A stretch of DNA of 64,000 bases. Source: JBBECE01 sp964574935 (GTDB lineage Bacteria; Pseudomonadota; Alphaproteobacteria; Rhizobiales; Devosiaceae). Below, in pieces: positions 16,836-26,636 of the stretch. The position numbers were made by a program, and so were the translations under genes. The stretch spans positions 25,561 to 89,560 of the forward strand of contig CAZNOZ010000004.1 in NCBI GenBank assembly GCA_964574935.1, read 5' to 3'. The notes below the pieces were generated by a model, which ran no database searches, was not told the origin of the DNA, and saw only the letters and a list, made by a program, of their open reading frames with translations. The number at the start of each line of letters is the position of its first letter. The stretch's first letter is position 1.

Positions 16836-18167
16836 ATGATGGACGGGTCGGAAGTCCGCGCCCCGAACGACCTGCGCGCCTACTGGATGCCGTTCACGGC
16901 CAACCGCCAGTTCAAGGCGGCGCCGCGGATGCTGGTTGCGGCCAGAGACATGCATTTCACAGCCGGCGACGGGCGCCAGATCCTCGACGGAACCGCCGGA
17001 ATGTGGTGCGTGAACGCCGGTCACGGCCGCCCGAGGATCAGCGAGGCGATCGCGCGGCAGGCAGCGGAGCTCGACTACGCGCCCGGCTTCCAGATGGGGC
17101 ATCCGAAGGCCTTCGAGCTCGCCAATCGAATTGTCGATATCGCCCCGGAGGGGCTCGAGCATGTGTTCTTCGCCAACTCGGGCTCGGAAGCGGTGGAAAC
17201 GGCGCTGAAGATCGCGCTCGCCTATCATCTGGCCCGGGGCGAGGGATCGCGGACGCGGCTGATCGGACGCGAGCGGGCCTATCACGGGGTCAATCTCGGT
17301 GGCACCTCGGTGGGCGGTATCGGCCCGAACCGCAGAATGTTCGGCACGCTGCTCGGCGGCGTCGATCACCTGCCGCACACCCATCTGCCGGAGCAAAACG
17401 CCTTCAGCCGCGGGGTACCCGCGCACGGGCTTGAGCTGGCCGAGGCGCTGGAGCGCATCGTCGCCTTGCACGACGCCTCGACCATCGCGGCCGTGATCGT
17501 CGAGCCGGTAGCAGGCTCGACGGGGGTGCTGGTGCCGCCAAAAGGCTATCTCAAGCGGCTCAGAGAAATCTGCGACCGGCACGGGATATTGCTCATCTTC
17601 GACGAGGTCATCACCGGCTTCGGGCGGCTCGGGACCGCATTTGCGGCTGACTATTTCGGGATCAGGCCCGACATGATCACCCTCGCCAAGGGGCTCACCA
17701 ACGGGGTGATCCCGATGGGGGCGGTGCTGGTGAGTTCCCAGATACACGATGCCTTCATGACCGGGCCGGAGCAGTTCATCGAGCTGTTCCACGGCTACAC
17801 CAATTCGGGCACGCCCGTGGGCGCAGCGGCGGGGCTGGCGACGCTTGAGACCTATGCGGAGGAGGGGCTTCTGACCCGCGGCGCCGAGCTCGCGGCGTAT
17901 TGGGAGGAGGCGCTGCATTCGCTCCGCGGGGCGCCCCATGTTATCGACATCCGCAATCTCGGCCTGATGGGCGCCATTGAGCTCGAGCCGATCGCGGGGG
18001 CGCCGACGCGGCGCGCCTATTCGGCGTTCGTGAAGGCATTTGAAAATGGGCTATTGATCCGCACCACCGGCGACATCATCGCGCTATCGCCGCCACTGAT
18101 CGTCGAAAAACAGCACATCGACGAGTTGGTCGGGGGGATCGGCGACGTACTCAGGGAGATCGAATAG
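16836..18167 (+). CDS. Class III omega-aminotransferase (beta-alanine:pyruvate type)
   Basis: This 443-residue PLP enzyme transfers the amino group of an omega-amino acid such as beta-alanine to pyruvate, giving malonate semialdehyde. Family features are YWMPFTANRQFK at the N-terminus, the aromatic GTAGMWCVNAGHG substrate region, FANSGSEAVETALKIA for cofactor phosphate, IFDEVITGFGR with the PLP-ring Asp, and the Schiff-base Lys285 in TLAKGLTNG. It lies one base before the CoA-acylating semialdehyde dehydrogenase gene, which would convert the product to acetyl-CoA. That pairing is the classical beta-alanine degradation module. Confidence 0.92.
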   Translation: MMDGSEVRAPNDLRAYWMPFTANRQFKAAPRMLVAARDMHFTAGDGRQILDGTAGMWCVNAGHGRPRISEAIARQAAELDYAPGFQMGHPKAFELANRIVDIAPEGLEHVFFANSGSEAVETALKIALAYHLARGEGSRTRLIGRERAYHGVNLGGTSVGGIGPNRRMFGTLLGGVDHLPHTHLPEQNAFSRGVPAHGLELAEALERIVALHDASTIAAVIVEPVAGSTGVLVPPKGYLKRLREICDRHGILLIFDEVITGFGRLGTAFAADYFGIRPDMITLAKGLTNGVIPMGAVLVSSQIHDAFMTGPEQFIELFHGYTNSGTPVGAAAGLATLETYAEEGLLTRGAELAAYWEEALHSLRGAPHVIDIRNLGLMGAIELEPIAGAPTRRAYSAFVKAFENGLLIRTTGDIIALSPPLIVEKQHIDELVGGIGDVLREIE

Positions 18168-18168
18168 A

Positions 18169-19695
<1,527 letters not shown>

Positions 19696-19780
19696 CGGCC
19701 GGCGCCGCACGGGGTATCGGGCTGGCCCGCCGTGGCCGAAATGGCCTAAAATGGCGAACGCTCCTAGGGGGGAGGTCGGC

Positions 19781-20197
19781 ATGACAGCAAAACGTGGCTT
19801 TTTCGTCGATGCAGCGGACGTCGACACCTTTGCCTTCGACTGGGGGCAGCTTTCGATAACCTGCTCACCGGAGGTCAACGACGCGCGGCGGTTCAGTTCC
19901 GGGCTCGTCGAGCTCAACGAAGGGCTTGGGCACGAGCGCCACAACCATCCGGGCGCCGAGGAGATCATCCTGGTCATCGAGGGCACCGGCGAGCAGATGG
20001 TCGAGGACGAAACCGGCGCCCCGATCGTGCAGCAGGTGGGACCGGGGACGACGATCTACATTCCCGAAAGCCGCTACCACGCCACCAAGAACACCGGGTC
20101 CGGGCCGATGAAGCTGTTTGTGGTGTATTCGCCCGCCGGCCCCGAACACGCCCTGCGCGAGTTGCCCGATTTCCGGCTGATCCCGGCGCCCAAGTGA
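19781..20197 (+). CDS. Cupin-domain protein
   Basis: This 138-residue single-domain cupin starts at the ATG seven bases after a strong GGGGGGAGG ribosome site; an earlier in-frame ATG at 19751 lacks such a site. Metal-ligand motifs are visible: ERHNHPGAEEIILVIEG for the first cupin motif and PGTTIYIPESRYHATKNTG for the second, with His residues that would bind one metal ion. Function could be an isomerase, an oxygenase or a small regulator-like protein; nothing narrows it. It follows mmsA in the same direction. Confidence 0.85.
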   Translation: MTAKRGFFVDAADVDTFAFDWGQLSITCSPEVNDARRFSSGLVELNEGLGHERHNHPGAEEIILVIEGTGEQMVEDETGAPIVQQVGPGTTIYIPESRYHATKNTGSGPMKLFVVYSPAGPEHALRELPDFRLIPAPK

Positions 20198-20255
20198 GCA
20201 AACGCGGAACCGGCGTCCCGGCAAGCGGGCGCGGGTTGGGCAGTCCGGCGACCCC

Positions 20256-21197
20256 ATGACTCGCAAGATCATCATCGACACCGACCCCGGTCAGGACGAC
20301 GCGGTGGCGATGCTCCTGGCGCTGGCCGCGCCGGACGAACTCGACATTCTCGGCATCGTGGCGGTCGCCGGGAATGTGCCGGTGGAGCTGACGGCGAGGA
20401 ACGCGCTGAAGATCGTCGAGCTCAGCGGCCGCACGGAGGTTCCCGTCTATGCCGGCGCAGCGCGGCCGCTCAGGCGGCAACCGGTAACCGCCGAGGCGGT
20501 GCACGGCAAGACCGGTCTCGACGGCGCGTCGCTGCCAGAGCCCACGATCGCGGTGCGGCCCACCCACGGGGCCGACTTTCTGATCGGCGCGCTTTCGGTC
20601 CACGGTCCGGGCGAGGTGACAATCTGCGCCCTCGGACCGCTCACCGACGTGGCGTTGGCGCTGGTCAAGGCGCCGCAGATCGCTCCGCAGATCAAGGAGA
20701 TCGTGGCGATGGGCGGGGCGCATTTGGGGGGCGGCAACATCACGCCGGCGGCAGAATTCAACATCTTCGCCGATCCGGAGGCGGCGGATATCGTCTTCGG
20801 GGCCGGCGTGCCCGTGACCCTTGTTCCGCTGGACGTCACGCACCGAGTTCTGTGCACCGATGCGCGCCTGGCGGCGCTCAGGGCGCTGGGCAACCACGCC
20901 GGGGCGGTGGCCGCCGACCTCATGGGATTCACCGGCCGGGCAGGCCGGGCGCGGGAACGGCTGGCGGCGCCGCCGCTGCATGACCCGTGCGTGATCGCCC
21001 ATCTCCTGCAGCCCGACCTCTTCGAGGGCACAAGGGTCAATATCGTCATCGAAACCGCAAGCGAGCTGACGGTCGGGATGACGGTCGTTGACTTCTGGGA
21101 GGTCACGGAGCGGGCGCCGAATGTCGATTTGCTGACCGATGTCGACGCGGAGGGCCTGTTTACGCTTCTGACCGAACGGTTGGCACGGTTGCCCTGA
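20256..21197 (+). CDS. Inosine/uridine-preferring nucleoside hydrolase
   Basis: This 313-residue Ca2+-dependent N-ribohydrolase splits ribonucleosides into base and ribose. The defining N-terminal cluster DTDPGQDDAVAML is at about residues 6-18, and the second ligand region NITPAAEFNIFADPEAADIVF is at about 163-183. The context of omega-aminotransferase and mmsA suggests pyrimidine salvage or breakdown, since uracil degradation yields beta-alanine. This link is inferred. The protein is of normal length. Confidence 0.93.
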   Translation: MTRKIIIDTDPGQDDAVAMLLALAAPDELDILGIVAVAGNVPVELTARNALKIVELSGRTEVPVYAGAARPLRRQPVTAEAVHGKTGLDGASLPEPTIAVRPTHGADFLIGALSVHGPGEVTICALGPLTDVALALVKAPQIAPQIKEIVAMGGAHLGGGNITPAAEFNIFADPEAADIVFGAGVPVTLVPLDVTHRVLCTDARLAALRALGNHAGAVAADLMGFTGRAGRARERLAAPPLHDPCVIAHLLQPDLFEGTRVNIVIETASELTVGMTVVDFWEVTERAPNVDLLTDVDAEGLFTLLTERLARLP

Positions 21198-21238
21198 GCG
21201 GGTTTCCGGGCCCTCGCGGCCGTGCTAGGCGGGCGCCC

Positions 21239-22891
21239 ATGAGCGAGGCGCAGCGCGAGCGGATCGAATACGATGTCGTCATCGTCGGGGCCGGCCCGGC
21301 GGGACTATCGGCGGCGATCCGGCTGAAGCAGCTTGGCGGTGACCGTGTCACGGTGTGCGTGATCGAAAAGGGCGCCGAAGTCGGCGCCCACATCCTCTCC
21401 GGGGCGGTCCTGGATCCATCGGCGCTCAATGCGCTGATCCCGGACTGGCGCGAGAAGGGCGCACCGGTGAGCGTTGCGGTTGCGGAAGACCGGTTCGAGC
21501 TGCTCACCGAGCGCGGTGCGCTGCGGGTGCCGGAATTCGCACTGCCGCCGCTGATGCGCAATCGTGGCTGCTATGTCATTTCGCTGGGCATGCTCTGTCG
21601 CTGGCTGGCGGACCAGGCGACGGCGCTCGGCGTCGAGATTTTCGCCGGCATGGCGGCGTCGGCGCCAGTGTTTGGCGAGGCCGGGGAACTGACCGCCGTC
21701 GTCGCCGGCGAGTTCGGGCGGCTCAGGGACGGCGGAGAAGGGCCGACCTACGAACCCGGCGTCGAGGTCGCCGGCAAGTACGTGCTGGTCGCGGAAGGCG
21801 CGCGCGGCTCGCTCGCCAAGCAGTGCATCGCGAGGTTCGGGCTCGACGCCGCGTCCGATCCGCAGAAGTTCGGGCTGGGGCTCAAGGAAATCTGGCGCCT
21901 GACGCCCGACAAGCACCGGCCGGGGCGGGTCGTGCACACACTGGGCTGGCCGCTCGGTGGCAATGCCGGCGGCGGGGGGTTCGTCTACCACGGCGAGGCG
22001 GGGGAAGCCTATGTCGGGCTGGTGGTGCACCTTGACTATGCCAACCCGTATCTCGATCCGTTCAAGGAGTTCCAACGCTTCAAGCATCACCCGTCGGTGG
22101 CGGCGACACTCGCCGGCGGGGAGCGGGTCGCCTATGGCGCGCGGGCGATCACCGAGGGGGCGTGGCAGTCATTGCCGACTTTGACCTTTGCCGGTGGGGC
22201 GCTGCTGGGCTGCGCCGCCGGCATGGTCAACGTGCCCCGGATCAAGGGCATCCACAACGCGATGCAATCCGGCATGGCGGCGGCCGAGGCGGCTTTCACA
22301 GCGGTGATCGGGGGCCGGCGGGGCGACGCACTGGACGCCTACGAAGCGTCGGTCCGAACCGGACCGATCGCCGCCGATCTGAAGCCGGTGCGCAACGTCA
22401 AGCCGCTTTGGTCGCGCCTGGGGGACTTCGGGGCGCTGGCGCTGGGCGGCGCGGATATGTGGGCGGCGGCGATCTTGCGGCGAAACCTCCTGGGGTCGTT
22501 GCATCACCGCCGATCCGACGCCGAGGCGACGGGGCGGGCGGCGGATTTCCGTCCAATCGACTATCCCAGGCCCGACGGCGTGCTCTCGTTCGACCGGGCG
22601 ACGAGCCTTGCCTATTCCGGCGTCCACCACTCGGAGAACGAGCCCGCGCACCTGGTTCTCGCCGATCCCGGGTTGCCCATCGCCCGCAACCTGCCCGACT
22701 ACGCCGAGCCGGCGCAGCGCTACTGCCCGGCGGGCGTTTACGAGATCGTCGAAGTGGAGGGGCGCAAGCGGTTCCAGATCAACGCCCAGAACTGCGTGCA
22801 CTGCAAGGCTTGCGATATCAAGGACCCGGCCCAGAACATCACCTGGACGACGCCGGAAGGCGGCTCGGGGCCGAACTACCCCAATATGTGA
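21239..22891 (+). CDS. Electron transfer flavoprotein-ubiquinone oxidoreductase
   Basis: This 550-residue inner-membrane-associated enzyme passes electrons from ETF to ubiquinone during acyl-CoA and amine oxidation. FAD binding is shown by DVVIVGAGPAGLSAAIRLK near residues 11-29. The single [4Fe-4S] cluster is supplied by CPAGVY and CVHCKACDIKDP at the C-terminus. Length matches the family. It connects the fatty-acid, branched-chain and propionyl-CoA catabolism implied by the region to the bc1 complex encoded further on. It appears to be transcribed alone or with the nucleoside hydrolase. Confidence 0.96.
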   Translation: MSEAQRERIEYDVVIVGAGPAGLSAAIRLKQLGGDRVTVCVIEKGAEVGAHILSGAVLDPSALNALIPDWREKGAPVSVAVAEDRFELLTERGALRVPEFALPPLMRNRGCYVISLGMLCRWLADQATALGVEIFAGMAASAPVFGEAGELTAVVAGEFGRLRDGGEGPTYEPGVEVAGKYVLVAEGARGSLAKQCIARFGLDAASDPQKFGLGLKEIWRLTPDKHRPGRVVHTLGWPLGGNAGGGGFVYHGEAGEAYVGLVVHLDYANPYLDPFKEFQRFKHHPSVAATLAGGERVAYGARAITEGAWQSLPTLTFAGGALLGCAAGMVNVPRIKGIHNAMQSGMAAAEAAFTAVIGGRRGDALDAYEASVRTGPIAADLKPVRNVKPLWSRLGDFGALALGGADMWAAAILRRNLLGSLHHRRSDAEATGRAADFRPIDYPRPDGVLSFDRATSLAYSGVHHSENEPAHLVLADPGLPIARNLPDYAEPAQRYCPAGVYEIVEVEGRKRFQINAQNCVHCKACDIKDPAQNITWTTPEGGSGPNYPNM

Positions 22892-23009
22892 TCGGCCGGA
22901 GGCGGCCCGCTATCAGCGGGCTGGCGAATGCGCTAGTGAGAGGTGTCGGGCGGCGCTGACGCAGGCCTTGCGCCCGGGCGCCGATCGTTCAGCAGGAGAG
23001 GAGCACGAC

Positions 23010-23795
23010 ATGGCTGTCAGAGCGCTGGTGTGGGGCGAGAACGTGCACGAGCAGACCAATCCGACGGTGCGCGAAATCTATCCCGACGGCCTCCATGGGA
23101 TGATCGCGGCGCAGCTCGGACAGGACCCGGATATCACGGCCGAGACGGCGACGCTGCAGGACCCCGAGCACGGGCTGACCCAGAAGCGCCTCGAGCAGAC
23201 CGATGTCCTGTTCTGGTGGGGGCACGCCGCCCATGGCGAGGTGGCCGACGAAGTTGTCGACCGCGTGGCGCTCGAAGTGTGGCGCGGGCTGGGGCTGGTG
23301 GTCCTGCATTCGGGGCATTTCTCGAAGATCTTCAGGAGGTTGATGGGAACGCCTTGTGCGCTCCATTGGCGCGAGGCCGGGGAGCGGGAGCGAATCTGGA
23401 CGGTCAATCCCGGTCATGAAATCGCCCGGGACATTCCCCGGTCGTTCACGGTCGAAAACGCCGAGATGTACGGGGAGCCGTTCACGGTTCCGGAACCGCT
23501 GGAGACCGTCTTCGTTTCCTGGTTCCAGGGCGGCGAGGTGTTCCGATCGGGGCTGACCTGGCGGCGGGGAGCGGGGAAAATCTTCTATTTCCGGCCGGGC
23601 CACGAGACTTATCCAGTCTATCACAACGAGACGGTGGGGCAGGTGCTGCGGAATGCCGCGAAGTGGGGGCGCAATCCGGCGCGCCTGAAGAGTGACATCA
23701 TCGAGGCCCTGCAGGTGTCGCTCGAAGACACGCCGGAGAAAATCGAAGTGCGCGGCCCGAAATTACACGAAGAGGGCGAAAAGGGCCTCCGCTAG
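23010..23795 (+). CDS. ThuA-like (glutamine-amidotransferase-fold) protein
   Basis: This 261-residue protein is of the trehalose-utilisation ThuA family, with VRALVWGENVHEQTNPTVREIYPDGLHG at the N-terminus, WWGHAAHGEV and LVVLHSGHFSK in the middle. The family has a class I amidotransferase fold without the usual catalytic cysteine and is linked to disaccharide oxidation; its precise reaction is not settled. An AGGAGAGGAG site sits before the ATG. No ThuB-like dehydrogenase neighbour is present. The stop shares CTAG with the convergent channel gene. Confidence 0.88.
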   Translation: MAVRALVWGENVHEQTNPTVREIYPDGLHGMIAAQLGQDPDITAETATLQDPEHGLTQKRLEQTDVLFWWGHAAHGEVADEVVDRVALEVWRGLGLVVLHSGHFSKIFRRLMGTPCALHWREAGERERIWTVNPGHEIARDIPRSFTVENAEMYGEPFTVPEPLETVFVSWFQGGEVFRSGLTWRRGAGKIFYFRPGHETYPVYHNETVGQVLRNAAKWGRNPARLKSDIIEALQVSLEDTPEKIEVRGPKLHEEGEKGLR

Positions 23796-25060
23796 CCGGC
23801 CTCGCGGAACGCCCCGGCGGCCCGGGATCGGGCGGCCCCGAGTTCGCTTTCGGCCAGTTCCTCGCCGAGAATGTCGCCATCGGCAAGCGCTTCATTCTCC
23901 CGAAGCCGCTTGCTGGCGGCGGCGAGGATGCGGGTGCCGAATTCCGGTCGGCGTTGCATCAGGTTCTGCAGCTCCCCGGCTTCCAGAACCAGCATTCGGG
24001 TGGGCTCCAGGGCGACCGTGTCGGCGGTGCGGCGAGACTTGCGGAGCACCGCGACCTCGCCGAAGAAGGCGCCTTCGTTGAGCACCACACCGCCTCGGGG
24101 CAGGCGGACCTCGACCTCGCCGGCGACGATGAAATACATCGAGTGGGCCGGCTCGCCGGCCTTGGTGATATGGGTCCCTGCCTCGACCTTGAGGGCTTGC
24201 AGGAGCGGGACGATGGCGGCGATGTCGTCCGCTTCGAGGTCGGCGAACAGCGGTACCCGCGTCAGCATCCCCCAGGTAACGACGAAATCGCGTTGATGGA
24301 TTTCGCGGGCGAAGGCGGTGGCGATGATGCCGACCGGCAGGGCGAACATGCAATAGCCGGTGATCATGGCGAGCCCGGCAACCGCCTTGCCGAGCGGGGT
24401 GACGGGGATGACGTCGCCGTAGCCCACCGTCGAGATTGTCGCGATGGCCCAATAGATGGCGGCCGGGACCGAGCCGAACGCTTCCGGCTGGGCGCCGCCC
24501 TCGACGACATGCATCACGGAAGCCGCGATGAGGATCAGGCCCCCCATGATGACGCCGCAGGCCAGCAGCGCCCGGCGCTCGGATGTGACGGCGCTGACCA
24601 GCGAACGCATCCCCGGCGAGTAGCGGGCGAGCTTCAGAAAGCGCAACAGCCGAAACACCACCAGCATGGCCAGCGGCGCATCCACAAAGATCATCGCCGC
24701 GGCAGCGGGCAGGATCGCCATCAGGTCGATAATGGCGACCGGCTGGATCATGTAGCGCAGGCGGGCGCCGATGGGACCATGGCAACGCAGGGTGAGATGC
24801 TCGTCGGCGACCCAGAGCCTGAGCGCGTACTCGAGTGCGAAGGCCGATACGGTTGCGATCTCGACGGTGACGAAAACCGGCTCGAAGGCGGCAAGCTCGG
24901 AAACGGTGGAGAGCATGGCGGTAAACAGATTGGCGAGGATGAGCGCCACGATCGCGCGGTCCACGGCCAGGGCGGTCCGGTTGCCGGCGCCGCCTTCCTC
25001 CAGCGCCGAGAACAGACGCAGTTTCAAAGGGATAATTTGTCGTGCAGCCGGTTCCGGCAT
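23792..25060 (-). CDS. Cyclic-nucleotide-gated potassium channel
   Basis: This 422-residue inner-membrane protein has six transmembrane segments (about residues 35-235), an arginine/lysine-bearing S4-like helix (FRLLRFLKLARYSPG), and the K+ selectivity filter TVGYGD at about residues 210-215. A cytosolic cyclic-nucleotide-binding domain follows (about 285-390), with FFGEVAVLRKSRRTADT forming the phosphate-binding cassette. It resembles MlotiK1-type channels but has an extended acidic/Ala-rich tail. Opening by cAMP would couple K+ flux to cyclases such as the CHASE2 enzyme at 10.5 kb; that link is inferred. Confidence 0.93.
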   Translation of the reverse strand: MPEPAARQIIPLKLRLFSALEEGGAGNRTALAVDRAIVALILANLFTAMLSTVSELAAFEPVFVTVEIATVSAFALEYALRLWVADEHLTLRCHGPIGARLRYMIQPVAIIDLMAILPAAAAMIFVDAPLAMLVVFRLLRFLKLARYSPGMRSLVSAVTSERRALLACGVIMGGLILIAASVMHVVEGGAQPEAFGSVPAAIYWAIATISTVGYGDVIPVTPLGKAVAGLAMITGYCMFALPVGIIATAFAREIHQRDFVVTWGMLTRVPLFADLEADDIAAIVPLLQALKVEAGTHITKAGEPAHSMYFIVAGEVEVRLPRGGVVLNEGAFFGEVAVLRKSRRTADTVALEPTRMLVLEAGELQNLMQRRPEFGTRILAAASKRLRENEALADGDILGEELAESELGAARSRAAGAFREAG

Positions 25061-25119
25061 CTGCCGCCCCTCCGGGCGGCACTATGAGGCGGCAGAGCTA
25101 AATACGAGATTAAACCTGC

Positions 25120-25195
25120 GCAATTGTACGTATCGGTCGCGCTTGGTGCGTGGCGCGGCGCGCGCGGCGGGCGGGCGGGCGGAGGCAATTGTACG
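25120..25195. repeat. Direct repeat GCAATTGTACG, two copies
   Basis: The 11-base word GCAATTGTACG occurs at 25120-25130 and again at 25185-25195, 65 bases apart, in the 151-base gap between the channel gene and the receiver-like gene. The core CAATTG is itself palindromic. A GC-only tract (GGGC units) lies between the copies. The words could be a repeated regulator site for the channel promoter. No protein is known to me for this word. Confidence 0.4.
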
Positions 25196-25211
25196 GCGCG
25201 AGGCCGTGCGG

Positions 25212-25673
25212 TCAGACGAAGACCCGAGGCGTGTTGCGCAGCCAGAACTCCTGGAGATCCCTGACCTCGACAAGCAGTTCGTCGAACTGCCAGCGGCGCT
25301 GAAACAGCGCGTCGGCGCCGGCCTCGATGAGCGGCTGTTGGGCGGCCTCGTGCTCGCCGGTGAAAACCGCGACGACGACCGTTTCCAGACCCGAAATCCG
25401 GCGGGCCGCGCGCACGAGTTCGACGCCGGCGTCGTTGCCGGCCCGCCAGTCGACGATGATCAGGTCGATCGGCTCTCCCTCGCCGGCACGTTTCGCGAGG
25501 ACCTCGAGGGCTGTGGCCGCCACCCCCTCCCAGTGAACATCCGCGGCGATGTTGAGCTCTTCGAATGCCCGTTGCAGCATGTAGGGCAACTCGTGCTCGC
25601 TGGCGACGAGGAAGATGTTGAGCCGCAACTGATCGGGCTTGCCCACGTCCGGCTCCCAGAACCCGGTCGCCAT
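25212..25673 (-). CDS. Atypical response-regulator receiver-like protein
   Basis: This protein of about 153 residues consists of one CheY-like receiver fold and no output domain. The likely phospho-acceptor is the Asp in LIIVDWRAGNDAG (about residue 74). The switch region VVVAVFTGEHE supplies Thr. The Lys of the usual KP motif near the C-terminus is replaced (ALFQRRWQFDELL), so phosphorylation may be impaired. Starts at 25673 (MATGFWEPD) or 25727 (MPDANVAA) are both possible; neither has a strong ribosome site. It follows the channel gene region in the same direction, upstream of it on the minus strand. Confidence 0.65.
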   Translation of the reverse strand: MATGFWEPDVGKPDQLRLNIFLVASEHELPYMLQRAFEELNIAADVHWEGVAATALEVLAKRAGEGEPIDLIIVDWRAGNDAGVELVRAARRISGLETVVVAVFTGEHEAAQQPLIEAGADALFQRRWQFDELLVEVRDLQEFWLRNTPRVFV

Positions 25674-25913
25674 CCATGTCGACCTGGACAGCGGCGCGAT
25701 GAAGGCGGCGACATTCGCGTCCGGCATCACAACGGATGGACGTGACGGCGCCGCGGCCGTTGATGTACACGCAATCGGGGAGTTAGCTCGCCGTTGCCGC
25801 ATCTGTAAAGCGGGGAACCCCGGATGGCGACATCCGGGACCTCCTCGGGGAACGCGGGGCGGAGCCCGGTTGCGCACAGGCGTCGCGGGCAAAAACGCAA
25901 GCAGGAGAGACGC

Positions 25914-26102
25914 ATGCCGGAGATCGTGGTCTATCTGGTGGAAGGGCGCAGCGACGAGGTGAAGCGGGCGCTCATGAAGGACATTACCGACGCGGTGGTT
26001 TCCAATGTCGGGGTGCCGGCTGAGCGAGTCGTCGTGCAGATTGTCGAATCGGAGAAGAAGAACAAGGCACGCGGCGGCGTGCCCTTCTCAGAGATGAAAT
26101 AG
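25914..26102 (+). CDS. 4-oxalocrotonate tautomerase-like protein
   Basis: This is a 62-residue subunit. The catalytic Pro follows the initiator Met (MPEIVVYLVEGRS), and the family helix KRALMKDITDAVVSNVGVP is present. AGGAGA lies six bases before the ATG, which decides the start over longer readings that would bury Pro-1. The family forms hexamers that tautomerise or dehalogenate small keto acids. It lies 26 bases before the MgtC/SapB gene and may be co-transcribed. Substrate unknown. Confidence 0.88.
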   Translation: MPEIVVYLVEGRSDEVKRALMKDITDAVVSNVGVPAERVVVQIVESEKKNKARGGVPFSEMK

Positions 26103-26128
26103 CGGCAGCGCGATGAGGAGCCGCTGAG

Positions 26129-26632
26129 ATGGACTGGTTGGCTCAGGTCAGCGTCGGTGAGGCTTCCGCGCCCACGCAGGTGATCATTGCGCGCCTTGTC
26201 GCGGCGGCGGTGTTGGGCGGCGCGATCGGATTCGAACGGGAAATGCGCGAGCGCGCCGCGGGGCTGCGCACGCATATGCTGGTGGCGCTGGCGGCGGCGC
26301 TGTTCACGATCATCGCGATCGAGATTCTGTATTCCCTCCGCGGGCTGATCACGACCGGCGTCGTCGATCCGATCCGGGTGGTGGCGGCGGTGACGACGGG
26401 CGTGGCGTTTCTGGGCGCCGGTGCCATCATTCAGCGCAACCGGGCCGTCAGGGGGCTCACTACCGGCGCCGGGATGTGGATGGCCGGGGCGATCGGAATT
26501 GCGTGCGCCACCGGACATCTGGTGCTGGCGGCGGTGTCGGCGATTCTGGCGGTCCTGATTCTGTGGGCGCTGCGGCTGGTCGAACACCGCACGACGAAGG
26601 CAGGCCGCAGGCGTTCGGACCAGGAGCGCTAG
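26129..26632 (+). CDS. MgtC/SapB family membrane protein
   Basis: This is a 167-residue membrane protein with four or five helices and the MgtC/SapB core: ARLVAAAVLGGAIGFERE with the following RAAGLRTHMLVALAAAL, and GVAFLGAGAIIQ...VRGLTTGAGMWMAGAIG. The family is linked to Mg2+ stress and to inhibition of the F-type ATPase in pathogens. The C-terminal ACT-like extension of MgtC is absent, so this is the short SapB-type form. It is convergent with pccR, four bases apart. Confidence 0.92.
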   Translation: MDWLAQVSVGEASAPTQVIIARLVAAAVLGGAIGFEREMRERAAGLRTHMLVALAAALFTIIAIEILYSLRGLITTGVVDPIRVVAAVTTGVAFLGAGAIIQRNRAVRGLTTGAGMWMAGAIGIACATGHLVLAAVSAILAVLILWALRLVEHRTTKAGRRRSDQER

Positions 26633-26636
26633 CGCT

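Noticed and set aside
25160..25183. GGGC-type tandem repeat as a functional repeat array
   Set aside because: It is a short GC-only low-complexity tract with irregular units and no neighbouring copies.
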